Origin: Toxorhynchites rutilus septentrionalis | Lineage: Eukaryota > Arthropoda > Insecta > Diptera > Culicidae | DNA length: 64,000 nucleotides | Reading direction: 5' to 3' | NCBI RefSeq assembly: GCF_029784135.1 | Contig: NC_073746.1 | Coordinates: 302,447,455-302,511,454 of the forward strand | Part shown: positions 1 through 12,619 of the stretch, in pieces | Numbering within the stretch: the stretch's first letter is position 1 | Layout: each line of letters begins with the position of its first letter | Position numbers and translations under genes: made by a program | The notes under the pieces: model-generated | The model's input: only the letters and a program-made list of their open reading frames with translations | Database searches by the model: none | Told to the model about the DNA's origin: nothing

Positions 1-1300
1 CCTCGTAGGGTTGGGGCTTCAGAGAGCGATATTTCGCTCTATCCACACTTGATTGGGTGTTTGAAATGTGTGTTTTTGTTGTGTAATATGGGCAAATATG
101 CCAGCAGATCTTCTCGGGTGGGGGTTCGAGGGTTTCCTAGATCGGTCACAAAGTCACAGTTGTTTCGGGCTGTGTTCGGGGGATGAGTGGGGCCAGGAAA
201 CAAGATATGGTTAAGATTGGAATGGACAGGCTGCCCTCTTCCCCGACGGAGAGGGATCGGAATCGGAATCGTTAAATGGACGAATGTTTTGGGAGAGCGA
301 GAAAAGCAAACTTCTAATAAATATTGTTTCACTTTTCGGTTTCTCCTGTTTGCGATTGTTCAAATATTGAACAAAGGCTTACCGGTTGTCACCGCCCGTT
401 CGGCCGCCCCGAGGCCATTTGGCAGTGGCATCGGGGCATGGAGCATTGGTTTTGATAGGTGATTAAATTTGTGGTTTTTCGGATCGCATTTTTTGTCGCA
501 CGGTTGTCTTCCGGTGGTTTTGGAATAACTAGGTTGGACGTGATTTGTAATCTGTAATCAAATCATCCGACGGAGCTTTCAACCCACGCCACCGCAATGT
601 TTCACATTTCACGCCTGGTGTAAAAATTCTTCGACAAACTGGGGGGAGGGACTGAGCACGGGTGTTGGCGACATAAATCAATCCGTAATCCCATTTTCCC
701 CCTGAAAAGCGTCGGTATTCCGTCTGCACACGCACAGATCCGACCGACCTGGTTGAGCGATTTGAAAAGACACCCATAAAACACTATCGATATGTTTGCT
801 TTCGCGCCTCGACTCCCCCGCTCCCACAGGGGCGGAGAAATGTGGGTGTGTGTATGTGCACACTCGATTGCGAGTGACAACCGGGAATAAATCACAATTC
901 AACAGCCATGAATCACAACAAGCATGAGTTCGGTAGTGCTCCTGCTACCGATGGAACTCCTCCGCATCGTCTTCTTTCCCACCTTTTCCGAGTGACGCGG
1001 TGGAACCATGTATCAATATTTGAGGGCACATTCCGAGCACGACAACGACCAGAAGCATCGCTAGGGAGCATCGCCAAGACAAATGTGGCCAAATCCGATA
1101 CAAATTCTATATTTTTATTGGATTATTTTCGGTCGGATTTTCACCGCGGCCGGCGCGTTGGAATTCTTGGCGAGTGAAAGCCATGCCCCGGGCAGCGAAG
1201 AAGACAAACAGATGCGGTACGGTTATTTATGGACCCTCGGAGCGGTTGCAATTCCTTCTCTAGCGAGTTAGTTCCGGACCGAACGGAGTGTCTCTATTGA
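1..1300. other. Repeat-poor non-coding island
   Basis: No exon with credible splice sites and no recognisable transposable element is visible. Open frames on both strands are short, have unconvincing starts and show no domain. Base composition is more GC-balanced than the following AT-rich block. It is best read as intron or intergenic sequence, possibly regulatory. Confidence 0.5.
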
Positions 1301-3288
1301 TGAGAGGTAGTGCGATAGCAAATATTAGAGCTTCATGATCTAAGCTATTTTGTGTAGCTGTAGGGGATGTCCATACCTTAAATAATGTTGGTATTATTGT
1401 TTATTCTTTATTAATAGATATTCTATGTATTACCCTTTCGATTGGAAATTAGAAAATGTCTTAGTTCTAACTAATTAAAATCTCATCATTGTAAAAGTTA
1501 ACTCATTACACTAAAATTAACACTCAAGTATTCAAATAAATATGTAAATTCGGTAGAAATGCAAAAGTTCGGTTATTTAATAACGAACACAGAGAAAACG
1601 GAACTCAGAAGGAAAGTTTGTCGGGTTTTATTTGGATTCAACCTTTCAAGAGAACAGTAACGATGCAGGAATAAAACAAGTTGTGCTACAAATAGGAACA
1701 CCACTCTTCGTCTATCGGAGCACTTTTGAATCATACTTTAACACGTTCTTGGCCCAACGCGACGTTTCTGGGTTTGCTGCGGAGCCCAACTTGCGGATAA
1801 ATTATAAAATGAAGATCAAACTTAGTTGACCTAGTGTTATCATGTTAATTAGAATTGATCACTATTTTTGTTCGCTTCGAAATAGAGTCTTACAGTTTTC
1901 AGATGATTTGTATTAACATAAAGTATGATTCTTTAATCAGAACATATTCTAACTTTTTTAAAACGATGATTGAGAAGGGAAGGCGTTTCGGATACGGGTT
2001 TCCAACGTCGACCACCAGAACGAATAAGTTATATTTAAATCCAAGGATTGTGCTATCTACACGTGAAATCTTATCAGATAGCCGATTTTGACCTGAATGG
2101 TCAAAATTTGGATGGTGGGTTCTCAAAATTTAACGTTTTGTTTTTAATATGACCAATTTTGCAACGATTTTCTTTATAAAGGCGTACCTAAAATCATTGA
2201 CATTTTTGCTTTGAAAAGAAACAGTGGCCTGTGTCTAGAGGCACGTACGGAAACTTGACGTAGGACTTTGAGGATAATTGATTTTGAATTGAGTTTTTGT
2301 AACTGTTCAGAAATCTGATAATTTGACTCATTCAATACATGAAATGGTGGTCATAGGGGAACTGTTTGTTGTATAAACTGAACTGAATTTCCAGCAGGTT
2401 GTAAGAGTTGTAATGGTAGAGAAAAAAAACCCGAATCATTAGTTACTAATACTTTCTATTTTAAATAGAACTCATGAAGAAAAAATCAATTATCATCAAT
2501 ATTCCAAAATTAACTTGAAAAACTCGACATTCTCTCGGGAAAGGAAATAGACAAGAGGATTTGGGGAAGTGTAGTTGGCTAAATAAATCCATTAGTACTT
2601 CTCGATAAGATATCGCGAACTGGTATACGGAAGTGTACCCTTTCGAACCTCTCAATCGAAAACCGTTTTTTCAACTAAGTTGTTGGAAAGTTTATATTAT
2701 ATCTCGAGAACGATTAGTTTTACGATGGAACTTATTATAAACATATCATATAACAGAATATAATTGCAGTAGTAGATACATTGTTACATTTTCTTTCGTG
2801 AGTATTTACGATTTCGCAAAATATTGAATTTTCATAAATTTACCAAAATTGATTTCTAGATGTTGTGAGTCACACACCAATAGACGTCATACTTTGATAA
2901 ATGAAATCAGTCTCCAATAATAATATATTTAAAAAAATCTCTGGAGAGTGTTTTGAGAAATAAAAAAATATATATTTTTTGGCTAAATTATCCAATAGTT
3001 ATTTGTTATTTTTTCCTAGAAAGTTGACAAATTTGTCGGATATCATATTATAATCGGACAACTGGATTTCGGGTTAAGATTTTTTGAAAAAAAAAACGAT
3101 GATCTGAAATCATATGACCGATTTTGTTAATAATTTTCTTTGTTCATAACAATTTTCGTTCTACCTTATGTAAGAAGCATTTTTAAAAAAATATAGAACT
3201 TTGAGCAGGCATCATATTTGCGAATGTGAGCCATTTTGAATAATATCACTTGTTTTGTGTTTAGTTGAATTTGTTATTTTATCATGAA
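1301..3288. other. AT-rich non-coding stretch
   Basis: Low-complexity AT-rich DNA with many A and T runs. I see no exon, tRNA-like promoter, terminal inverted repeat or transposase remnant. It ends where a mini-me-like repeat begins. It may hold decayed transposable elements that I cannot recognise. Confidence 0.4.
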
Positions 3289-4553
3289 CTAGTTGACCCG
3301 GCAAACTTGGTCCCGCAAAAATTTCTTTTTTGTTATCAATACCTTCAAACATTCACGTTTTCTTACTAAGCGCAAGGTCATGAGTCCAATCGCAGAACTG
3401 TTCATTGATTGGTCTTCTAATCGACCCCGTTGAATTTACTTTTTACTATAAAATTCCTAGTACTTTTACCAAAACTCATCATTATAATATCAGATTATTT
3501 TCAGACACAATTCGCGTTCAACATTTTTCAACCACTTGCAAATAACATGTTCCAATATGATAGAATAAAGACAAACCCCTCCCCTCTCCTCCCCTTAGAG
3601 AGGGGGAAGGAGTGTCTATTCACCACAGAAACGTTTCGTGCCCCCTAAAATCTTCACATGCCAAATTTGGTTCCATTTGCTTGATTAGTTTTTGAGTTAT
3701 GCAGAAATTTGTTTTTCGTTTGTATGACAGCCCGCCCTAAGAGAGGGGGAGGAGTGTCGAACCACCTTAGACATATTTATTGCATCCTAAAACCTCCACA
3801 TGCCAAATTTGGTTTCGTTTGCTTGATTAGTTCTCGAGTAACGCAGAAATTTGTGTTTCATTTGTATGGGAGCCCCTCTTTATAGAGGGGGGAGGAGTGT
3901 AGAGCCACCACTGCCAAATTTAGTTCCGTTTGCTTGCTAGTTATTTGATTATACGGAAATGTATGCTTCATTTGTATGGCAGCCCCCTTACCCCTCAGAG
4001 AGAAGGAAGGAGTATCTATTCGCCATAGAAACGTTTTGTGTCCCCTAAAACCTTCGCATGTATTTCGAGTTATGCAGAAATTTGTATGGCAGCTCCATCT
4101 TAGAGAGGGTGGTGGAGAGTCTAACCACCATCGAATTATTTATGGCACCCTAAAACCTCCATATGCCTAATTTGGTTTCATTTTCTTGATTAATTCTCGA
4201 GTAATGCAGAAATTTGTGTTTTATTCGTATGGCAGCCCTCCCCCCTAAGAGAGGGGGGAGGAGTATCTAACCACTATAGAATCTTTTATAGCACCCTAAA
4301 ACCTCCAGATACCTAATTTGATTGAATTTGCTTGATTAATTCTCGAGTAATGTAGAAATTTGTGTTTCATTTGTATGCCAGCCCCCCCTTAGAGAGGGGG
4401 GAGGGGTCTCAAACTATCATGAAAACCTTCCCCGGCCTCAAAAACATACCTACATACCAATTTTCATGTCGATCGGTTCAGTAGTTTCCGAGTCCATAAG
4501 CATCAGACAGACAGACAGACAGACAGAAATCCATTTTTATATATATATAGATA
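3289..4553 (+). mobile_element. Mini-me-like non-autonomous repeat element, long form
   Basis: It starts with CTAGTTGACCCGGCAAACTT and ends with a GACA tetranucleotide run (4504-4526) followed by a short TA run and AGAT. Between these ends is a tandem array of about seven diverged units of 110-145 bp. Each unit carries 'CTTGATTAGTTCTCGAG', 'GCAGAAATTTG', 'TTTGTATGGCAGCCC' and a CCTCTCTTAGAGAGGGGG-type palindrome. Three relatives lie at 30890, 38004 and 58515. A conserved core plus GTCY- and TA-type proto-microsatellites is the published hallmark of dipteran mini-me elements; that family assignment is inference. No protein is encoded. Confidence 0.6.
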
Positions 4554-7500
4554 AACTGATATCTGAGTAACGCCTGCAAATTGTTCTACGCAATGAAACT
4601 TCGTTCAGTGCTGAAACCCATTTTTAATTAAATGGATACGTCAGTAAGCAAAACTGTCGCATTTGTCGCAAACAGAATTTTCACGCCATTGTCGAAACAC
4701 ATCTTTGCATTCTGAAGAAGTCACTTTTCGATATGCGCTTTATGGGACTGTGAAATCATTGGTTCGCTCATCTTTAAAAGATGTACAACAGATGTAATTC
4801 CGTTCGTATAAAAAAACAAAAAAAAAAGAAGATTGTTTACGTGTTCTCGTTTGATTTTATATAGCCCAATACACCACATTTCCTGCTTGTGAAAATTTAA
4901 ATAAAAGTTTTACCCAAAGAACAAATAAACAAATAAACGAATACAAATTATGACTCACATTTGACATCGACTAATTGTTGTCACCGAACAATCGTCATTT
5001 CACCGCTAAACACGGTTATACAAATATTCATCATTTAATGTGTCATTCAATAATTTCGGGTCAACGATCTCCCGGGAATTTTTGTAAACGAAAAAAATAG
5101 GTGGTCTACCGATTGCTCTTGGAGACACTTCTACCAGCGAATCAATTCCAAACAATGACAGAGACCACGGAAAGTTGTTCGAATGGTGCAATGGAAATTG
5201 GAAAACAGAAGTGCAGCGAACGGTTCACCCTTCGCTTGCATTATATGTTTTTACTGCCGAAGTGGTCCCACACATGTTGCGAAAAATTATCGCACATGGT
5301 TGACAACGAAGAAACGACTCATTAGAGCTCACTCTCATCGTCTGCCACGCTTGATGGCACTTTTACCCCACCTTCTTCCACATCCCGATCTGCGTCCGGC
5401 GGACTCCGCCGAGTGGGACAATTTTTATGATTCTTATTTTCCAATTTATCTCCGAAACCGTTGTGGACCGGGGAAAAAAACGCAGCCAAACGGAGGGAAG
5501 AATTAAAAATTGGAGCATCAAGCGAAACCCGGGAAAGCAGCTAATTTTGATTTGAATCTTGCTGGCGAGTGCTGGAAGGAAACAAAATCGCTGCTGCTGC
5601 AGCAGCGACAAACAGCGAAAAATCTTTATGGACTTTTTATTTAATGGCTTGGATAAAGGATATAAATATCGCATTTGGAAACTCGCTTCGTTGAGCAGTT
5701 TCTTGTCCCTGAGCCGCGAGGGATCCCCAAGGATGCAAAACATGTGTTCTCTCTCTCGCTAACCGTCAGCATGTCGCAGGAAAAAAAGAATCACCACACT
5801 TTCATTCATTAGTGATGACGCTGCTGCTGCTGATGCTGCTGCCGAGCCGAGTGAAAGAAATATGAAAAAAAATCTTCTCCCTCGACACGTCCAAATTACC
5901 TTCCAGCTGATGCACTTCTCCGCTGTATTTCGAATTTGGAGCATAGCGAGGAAAAAAAGGGGTAGAACAACACACTCACGCTGGAAACGTGAAAACCGCA
6001 GCAAATTTTTCTTCCTTCCGCGTGCGGCGTGGGATTCGGTGAGAGTGCACCGCGTGCTGCAAGTGGGTCCACGATTCGTGCAGTGAGATTGCACACTTTT
6101 TTCCCTGCTCCTCGGTCCGTGCAAAACCGTACGTACCGCTCTCTCGCATACGTAATTTATGCGCTTTCGGCGTGGCATCGCCACGAGTCCAGGGGTTGGC
6201 ATAAATCATAAATTTCGCTTATAAATCATTGGCAAAAGCAGGGTTCCTGATCTTTCGACTGTGTCTCTCCCGGCACCTTCCCGGTTTGAACAGACGCGCG
6301 CGCGTACAAATGAGTGGTTCCTACGGAGAAATTAGAATCTCGCGGAACAAATAGTTTTCTTTGATATCCGCTGGGCTTGAAGGGGAACAGAATATTAGTT
6401 GTACACCAAAAAACAGAATGTTGTTGGAGTCAGATTTTTAATATCGCATTTTTTTCTCACATTCTGCGATAATTTATCGCCCGGAGTGATAAAAAAAAAG
6501 TTAAACGATGCCCTGGTTTCGAGAATGAGCGACTCTCTGTCAATTCTGTCAACATCGTATGGTTCAGTAGGCTTCCTGTTTGAGTCATACTGCTCCGCCG
6601 GTCTTTACGACCAATTAGTCACTCCAGCCAGTCTCCAGCCCTCCGTTCATTCGGCACATCCGCGTTTCATCGGTTCAATCAACTGCCATCGGTCGAGACC
6701 AGCAAAACTCGATTCCGAAAGTGTCATTTAATCCTGAAAACGCAATAAAATACGAGCGCAAAAACACACAGGCCAAGGTGAAATGGCTGGATATAAATCA
6801 AATTGCATGCAATTGGATAGAAAATTATACTTCCTTCCGCACCAACCTCCCATCGATCCTGGCTTTAAAAATACCACACCGCCACTCGATAGCCGATTTA
6901 AATGCCACACACACACGCCCATTCTCCCATTCGATAATTTATTCCTTATTATTATTAGGACCAAACTGCCTATATAGCAAACCGGAGCAAACGAGTGGTA
7001 TTATTTGTTAATCACCTACCTCGCTTCCCCTCCCACATCGCAGATAGAGAGGCCTTGGTTTTTCCTTGAAATCAGCCATCCCACCTCCTCGTTCCCCGCG
7101 TCGTTCGTCGCGAGCGGGAGACTTCGATCACGAGAAGCGACACGTACAATCCGAGCCATGGAATTAAGGAAAACACAAAACCGCCTAACGCCTCCTCTCC
7201 CCCGGCTTTTCGCCCGCTTCCCTTTGCGAAAGAAACATTTGCATATAAATTTTCAACTTTTCTGATAAGAACTTTTTATTTTTATTACCTTTTATTTCTC
7301 CCGCTGCGCCTCGGCACGAAGCTTCGAGCCCCGTTCATTTTCCCAACACAGACACCCCCGCCCTTGCCCCACGACGTCGAGGCACCCATAACAGTTCGAT
7401 TTTTATTTCGCAAACCCAAGCCAGCCCAAGGCTTCCGGAGACGACGAGTGATAGTATTTTATCAATAAAACAATTTTCACCCATATCATATGGTTTGTTT

Positions 7501-7882
7501 ATTGGCGGGCGGTAGGTTCCTGTTAGTGGGTTGACTGTTTTAATTCGATCAGGCGAATAAATTAAGCCAGTCAGCGACAACAACGACAAAGACTGTGTAG
7601 TAAAGTTTCTTCGGTTGACGATGGAACGTGGCACGTCACGCGGGAGGAGGGACACGAGGGCAGGTCTAGTAATTTCCATCAAGTCATCCATTAGTGAACG
7701 GTTTAAGTTGTTTGGAAAAATTTCCACCTCGAAATAGCAACCCCGAATGAGTGCAAACAAATCGAGAAACAATTCTTGCCACCAGAACCGGAACGCGAGT
7801 GGGTGGTGTTTGGGCGGTGTGGGCGTTTGTTCGATTACGGTTAGCTGCTGTAAGCGATCCGGAGCGGAAAATCCTCCTTACA
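4554..7882. other. Non-coding: AT-rich flank, then repeat-poor island
   Basis: The first 450 bases are AT-rich and featureless. From about 5000 the sequence becomes balanced, with short CTG/CAG runs near 5587 and 5820 and a GCGC run near 6295. The longest open frame (5363-5743, minus) has no plausible start context, domain or splice sites. I read this as unique intronic or intergenic DNA. Confidence 0.45.
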
Positions 7883-8095
7883 GGGCGAGAGAGAGAGAGA
7901 GATTGAGAAAAACACACATCCAGCGGTGGAGAGGCGGGGGCAGAACAACAGCAACCGACAAGCACTATAAATACGGCGAAAGTATGTTTTGTTTTGACAC
8001 TTTCGAAATTTAGTCCAACGGTGCAACGGCAGCAGCAGCACACGAGTCGAAGAAATTCAAACACAAGGAGTTCTTCTTTTGCCATCGTCTGCTAG
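7883..8095 (+). promoter_or_regulatory. Candidate core promoter with non-coding first exon
   Basis: A GAGAGA run at 7885-7902 is followed by a TATA box, TATAAATA, at 7966-7973. About 25-30 bases downstream lies a plausible start zone (near 7995-8012), then a CAG-rich leader and a consensus splice donor CTAG|GTGAGG with the GT at 8096. GAGA sites plus a TATA box are typical of insect developmental promoters. The initiator is not a good match and no downstream exon can be tied to it. Chance co-occurrence is quite possible. Confidence 0.25.
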
Positions 8096-9145
8096 GTGAG
8101 GGTGAAATATATGCGATTCGATAGCATCTTGAACGCATTCCACCGAGCAGAGAGAGAGAGAGAGAGAGAGCCAAGCATGCGGATAGGGTTGGATGGTTGG
8201 TACCAGCTGGTCGCCTTAGTCCTATCTCCGAAATCTCCCACGTGCGGAACGAGTCGAGTGGGGCTTTTCCTTTTCGGGAGTTCGGCCCGGAAAACAGCAG
8301 GAAGCTTCTTCAAATGGGGGGAGGAGACGAAAGAAGGAGAAAAAGACTTAAGGAATTTATGATCTCGATCTCTTACCTCGCCGGCAGCCAAATAGTTCTG
8401 CGGGGCGCTGGCGACGGATACGTATGTTCTTCCTTGTAAGGCACGCGGCACCGCCAAGTGTGGCTATGCAAATGGGTTTCCAATGTTTTACTGTACCCAT
8501 TTGCAAATAAACGCGTGTACCTCATTCCACGGCGTTGGTTTCGCGGGGAAATGGAATGCATAGGTGCCAGATCTATGAAGATAACTCTATATTATTGTTT
8601 CGGTCTCTTTTGAATCAAAGTAAATTCTGATTTACTAGGGAACGGAGGATAACAGAACAGTTCATTACCATGACGATGACCGATGATCCGAGCATTGCAT
8701 TTGATACTCCGAGCGTGGTTTCTTTGACCACAATAAAAATAAACATTATGCGGTTCGGCAGATTTTTGTTGGAAAATATAGTCAAGATTCTAATAGGGCT
8801 TAAAGGCTGTCATGCTGGGTCCACATTTGTGATTTCGTACAGAAAATAGTAAATGTAGGTGCGAGTATATCTGTAATATAAATGTGATCCAAAAGCAAAA
8901 GAAAAAAATCATAATCATAGGGACATGGTCAGATCTCAGCTGCCCGTAAGTTGTATATAGTCCGAACAACTTCTCATCCTAAGATGTACAAACTGAGATC
9001 CACAGTTTGCAGCGAGCACTTATAAAGAGCCAATAGCAGGGATTTCACTTTCATATTGCTCTCTTGAGATCTTGGTAGCTCAGCGATCAGTGTATTCTAT
9101 CTATACAGTCATAAAAATGAGAGCACCGTTTGCTGAAGGTGATAT
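8096..9145. other. Non-coding sequence
   Basis: Holds an AG dinucleotide run at 8149-8170. The first part, to about 8560, resembles the preceding repeat-poor island; the rest is AT-richer. No exon or recognisable element is visible. Confidence 0.4.
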
Positions 9146-9409
9146 CATATGAGGGTCTTAGAATGAAAGGGGTGTAAGTGATTTGATCGATTTCTCTACA
9201 TCGACTCTCTCTTTGGGGCATAACTTAGCTGCAAATACATTCCCGGCTGTATTTACCAACGTGGAAAATAGGTCAGAACCTCATCTATTGGATTCTATAG
9301 CAAACTTAAATTGGAAAGTTTTTGCAGTTGAGTTATTAACAAAATAAAAAGTTGATGAAGAGAAAACGATCAAGTCACTTACACCCCTTGTTTTCTGAGC
9401 CCCTCATAT
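9146..9409. mobile_element. Short MITE with long terminal inverted repeats
   Basis: The left end (CATATGAGGGTC, AGGGGTGTAAGTGATTTGAT) and the right end read in reverse complement (TATGAGGGGCTCAG, AGGGGTGTAAGTGACTTGAT) match over about 45 bp. This gives a 264-bp element with no coding capacity, hence a non-autonomous DNA transposon. Family unknown to me. It ends about 10 bp before the next inverted-repeat element. Confidence 0.65.
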
Positions 9410-9419
9410 AATGTATACA

Positions 9420-10559
9420 TACATCTATTCAATGCCAAACCGATAGTTCTCAGATTTACGTCAAAAGTGGTAATTTTATTCTTTATCGCAAAACATTAGA
9501 CCCGTTTTTTTAATTTTTTTAATAAGGGTGCCCATTTTCATTTTAGGGTAGTCCGAAAAAGCATTTTTTTCCACTTTTCCCCAAAAATGACTTAGGGAAA
9601 CACAGCTCGGTAGGAACAAAAGTACTCCCAACTTGACGTATATTCGCAAAGCGGATTTCCACAGGTACATCGATTTTGAAGTCTGTGTTGGGGAAACCGT
9701 AAATCCGGCCAATCAAAACTTGGCAGTTATGGCGTTTAGATAACGCTTGACATTTTACAGTTATTCAATTGTTTATCTCATGAAAAACAACATTTTATTA
9801 ATTGTGATAGACGCGTAGATATATTTCCTATCAGTTGATGCAAACATCTTTCCGATCAATTAAGAAATGTTCGAGTTATAAGCATTTGAAATACGGGTAG
9901 GGTTAGCACACAAATCGGCTAAACAAATGTATGGGGAAAAAGGTAGTTCCAGTTTTCATGAATTTAAACTGTTTAGAGATTAGCGAGTTGTAATGTACAG
10001 CATATCAAACAAATTTCCGATTCGATTGGTATGCAAATCATGAGAATTCGTTCACAGTGAAAATAGTTATTAACGTTAACTTTATTTCATAAAAACGTGA
10101 TCTGTTTTCTGATTTGGCACCCTTCCTTAAAGACGTAGTTCTACGTCAACAATAGCATCTCTGATATCGAGATATGTTATGTAAAAAATCCTCAGTTTTC
10201 AAGAAAAACAATTTGAAAAATATGGCGCCCTCTAGTCTAAAGCCATGAAAACAATAAAAGACGACTACAATCAATAATTACGAGAATAAAATCCATTTAA
10301 TTTACACATTTTATCGATATTTTTTGATAAAAGGTTAGCTCATTGGCTTCAATTTGATATATCGATCATCTAAATCGGTTAAGTGGTTCAAAAGTTATAA
10401 AAAATGTCATTTTTGGGAAAAAGTGGAAAAAATTGATTTTTCGGACCACCCTAAAATGAAAATGAGCACCCTAATAAAAAAAAAATACGGGTCTAATGTT
10501 TTGCGATAAAGAACAAAATTACCACTTTTGACGAAAATCTGAGAACCACCATGGCTGTA
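9420..10559. mobile_element. 1.1-kb inverted-repeat DNA element, full-length
   Basis: The left arm (9430-9591) and right arm (10406-10548) are inverted copies. Shared landmarks are CTCAGATTT.CGTCAAAAGTGG, TTTTGCGATAAAGAAC (right) against TTCTTTATCGCAAAACATTA (left), and a conserved AAAAATGAC inner edge. The right arm has lost about 20 bp near its tip compared with the related half copy at 23313, whose end reads TACAGCCATTCCATGCC. There is no transposase frame. It is a MITE or foldback-like element; the autonomous family is not evident. Confidence 0.7.
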
Positions 10560-11315
10560 TTGAGGCCTCACCCGATGGCAACTAAAGCGTAAAAGTAGAG
10601 GCTTTTCAAATTCTGTTTTACGGTCTTGCTCCTTCCAGCGAGCATTCAGCATCAAATCACGGCGTGATTATGTGACTTCAAATCCAAGGTGGAACTCGAC
10701 GAAATAATACAAAACGTCGGGCTTCATGCCGCCTGGTGGTTTTTTTGCATTACATGCAATGTTCGGTTCCTGCAGAGGAATCTTCTTCTTAGGAATCGAT
10801 GTACCCCGACTGTAACGTATGAAGCCGTGTTGCCAGTACCGACAGGTACATAAAACGAAGCCGGAGCCTTTGTTAATATATCACTTTACACTTCTGCTTT
10901 GGTTTTGCGCGCCAGTGAAGCAAAAGTATCCAAGTTTATTCAGCGCGATAGCAACACATAAACTGACGATTTGCCGCAGTATTTATCGAGCTGGTTTTAT
11001 TTCTTCCTCTCTCTTGGATAGAATGACGTACGATGGTTAGCTAGGATTTTTTTCTGTGGAGAAGCACACAATGAATCTATTAGAACGTGGAATTGTCGCG
11101 TAAATATATTTTTGATAGATTTTCGCATCAATCTCTATGATCTTACGAGAAATGTTCGAGTCGAAATCTTTCATAATTTCGTTACAAGTTTAATTCATAG
11201 ATTGTCATTTCAAATTCTATACCTACACCTATCTTAAGAATCTGGATAAAGTTCAGCCAGCTGTGTGATTTTTCGCCAATGTAAGGTACAATTGCAACGA
11301 TTCATTTGAGATAGA
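10560..11315. other. Non-coding AT-rich sequence
   Basis: No exon, tRNA-like promoter or inverted repeat was found. The open frame at 10819-11040 (plus) has no recognisable domain. It leads into a SINE tail. Confidence 0.4.
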
Positions 11316-11366
11316 TTTACTGAGCACTAATAAAAATGACACAATTAATGCTACGTTGAGACGACA
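11316..11366 (+). mobile_element. 5'-truncated Feilai-like SINE tail
   Basis: The stretch ACTAATAAAAATGAC...CTACGTTGAGACG matches the body of the two complete SINEs at 39919 and 40935 just upstream of their GAA-triplet tails. The tRNA head is absent, so only the 3' end is present. A long hexanucleotide array takes the place of the normal tail. Confidence 0.6.
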
Positions 11367-11367
11367 A

Positions 11368-11596
11368 AGAGGAAGAGGAAGAGGAAGAGGAAGAGGAAGA
11401 GGAAGAGGAAGAGGAAGAGGAAGAGGAAGAGGAAGAGGAAGAGGAAGAGGAAGAGGAAGAGGAAGAGGAAGAGGAAGAGGAAGAGGAAGAGGAAGAGGAA
11501 GAGGAAGAGGAAGAGGAAGAGGAAGAGGAAGAGGAAGAGGAAGAGGAAGAGGAAGAGGAAGAGGAAGAGGAAGAGGAAGAGGAAGAGGAAGAGGAA
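11368..11596. repeat. Hexanucleotide microsatellite (GGAAGA)n, about 38 copies
   Basis: About 228 bp of uninterrupted GGAAGA repeats. It abuts the truncated SINE tail, so it probably expanded from a GAA/GGAAGA tail. The open frames across it (Arg-Gly on plus, Leu-Pro and Phe-Leu on minus) are by-products of a 6-bp period and not genes. Confidence 0.97.
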
Positions 11597-11813
11597 ACAT
11601 AGGTGAAATTGCATTAAGTGAAGCATCTATTCAAGTCGAAAAAGGTATGGTATGCTATTCGTAAAATTTTCTCAAACGTATATTACAATTGCTTCGGTGA
11701 ACAGAGAAATGTACTTCAAAAAGTGTTTAAAAACAGAGTTCTTCCCATGATTCTTAGATACAAGAATCCTGCCGTTTAAATGGCACATTCAGCGTCTCAC
11801 AATTACGCTAAAT

Positions 11814-12398
11814 CAAATTATTATTTAGCACATCTACATTTAGCATCCTGATTTATTACATTAAATGAGCTTAAAAATAACAGAAAATGTACTACTCTCC
11901 CATACTGGTAAAGCATTTGTATAATATACATGCTAGAGCAATCTAAAGGCAATATGAGCAAGCGAAACAAGAAACACATTGCAAATAAGCACACATTAAA
12001 GCTTTTCGCATACTTTGCCACATACACGGCCAGGATATAGATTCACTTTTATGCTCTCCTCTTCACATATTGAAAACACTTTCTAACCTAATTTTATAAC
12101 AAGGAGGAATATTAGCATTAATGCAACGGCACCATTAACTATGTGGATAGCATGGTCGTGTAAAAGAGCCTTGCATTCCAGCTGGCCTTGGTTCGATCGC
12201 TGCTGATATCGCGTGGCCTTTTTTGGTACAATCCCAAGCTGACGTTCAGTCTGAGAGAAAAAGATGTCTGCTCTCATACATATGAACATTCTAAAGCTTC
12301 CGGAAAAGGCGCTTTTATTTGTTCATTTCACCCTTCAGCACACGAAAAAGCATTTTATTATATGTATGATATGTTTTCTGCCAACGCTAGTTTGGGTG
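11814..12398 (+). mobile_element. CACCC-family TA-MITE, copy 1
   Basis: Shares its whole body with copies at 12620, 13418, 25309 and 55758: TTTAGCACA...TTACATTAAATGAGC near the left end, a tRNA-like CCTTGGTTCGATC motif in the middle, and GCCAACGCTAGTTTGGGTG at the right end, followed by TA. The left terminal repeat is eroded, so the left boundary is approximate. No coding capacity. Confidence 0.7.
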
Positions 12399-12619
12399 TA
12401 GAGTTGTATACCTCCTAGGGTTTAACATTCGTTCCTTCATTGCCCGCAATTTGGACCAACTGGAAAGTTGTTGGCATTGACGAAGGCTCTTCCTCACTTC
12501 TGTCCAACAAAAACCTTTCAGCAAGTAGAAAAGGACTGCAAAAAGTATCACAACTTGGCGCTGACAGGCATGTACTGCGCCTCATGAGAAAAGTTTGCAA
12601 GTAGGCGCGCCAGCTTGTA
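12399..12619. other. Spacer between two inverted MITE copies
   Basis: About 220 bp lying between the right end of copy 1 and the mirror-image end of copy 2. No element or gene is recognised in it. Confidence 0.5.

Noticed and set aside
5363..5743. 126-codon minus-strand frame
   Set aside because: Poor start context, no domain, and it overlaps other equally long random frames.
11253..11664. Long open frames of repeated Arg-Gly, Leu-Pro or Phe-Leu
   Set aside because: They are translations of the (GGAAGA)n microsatellite; every frame without a stop in one unit stays open.
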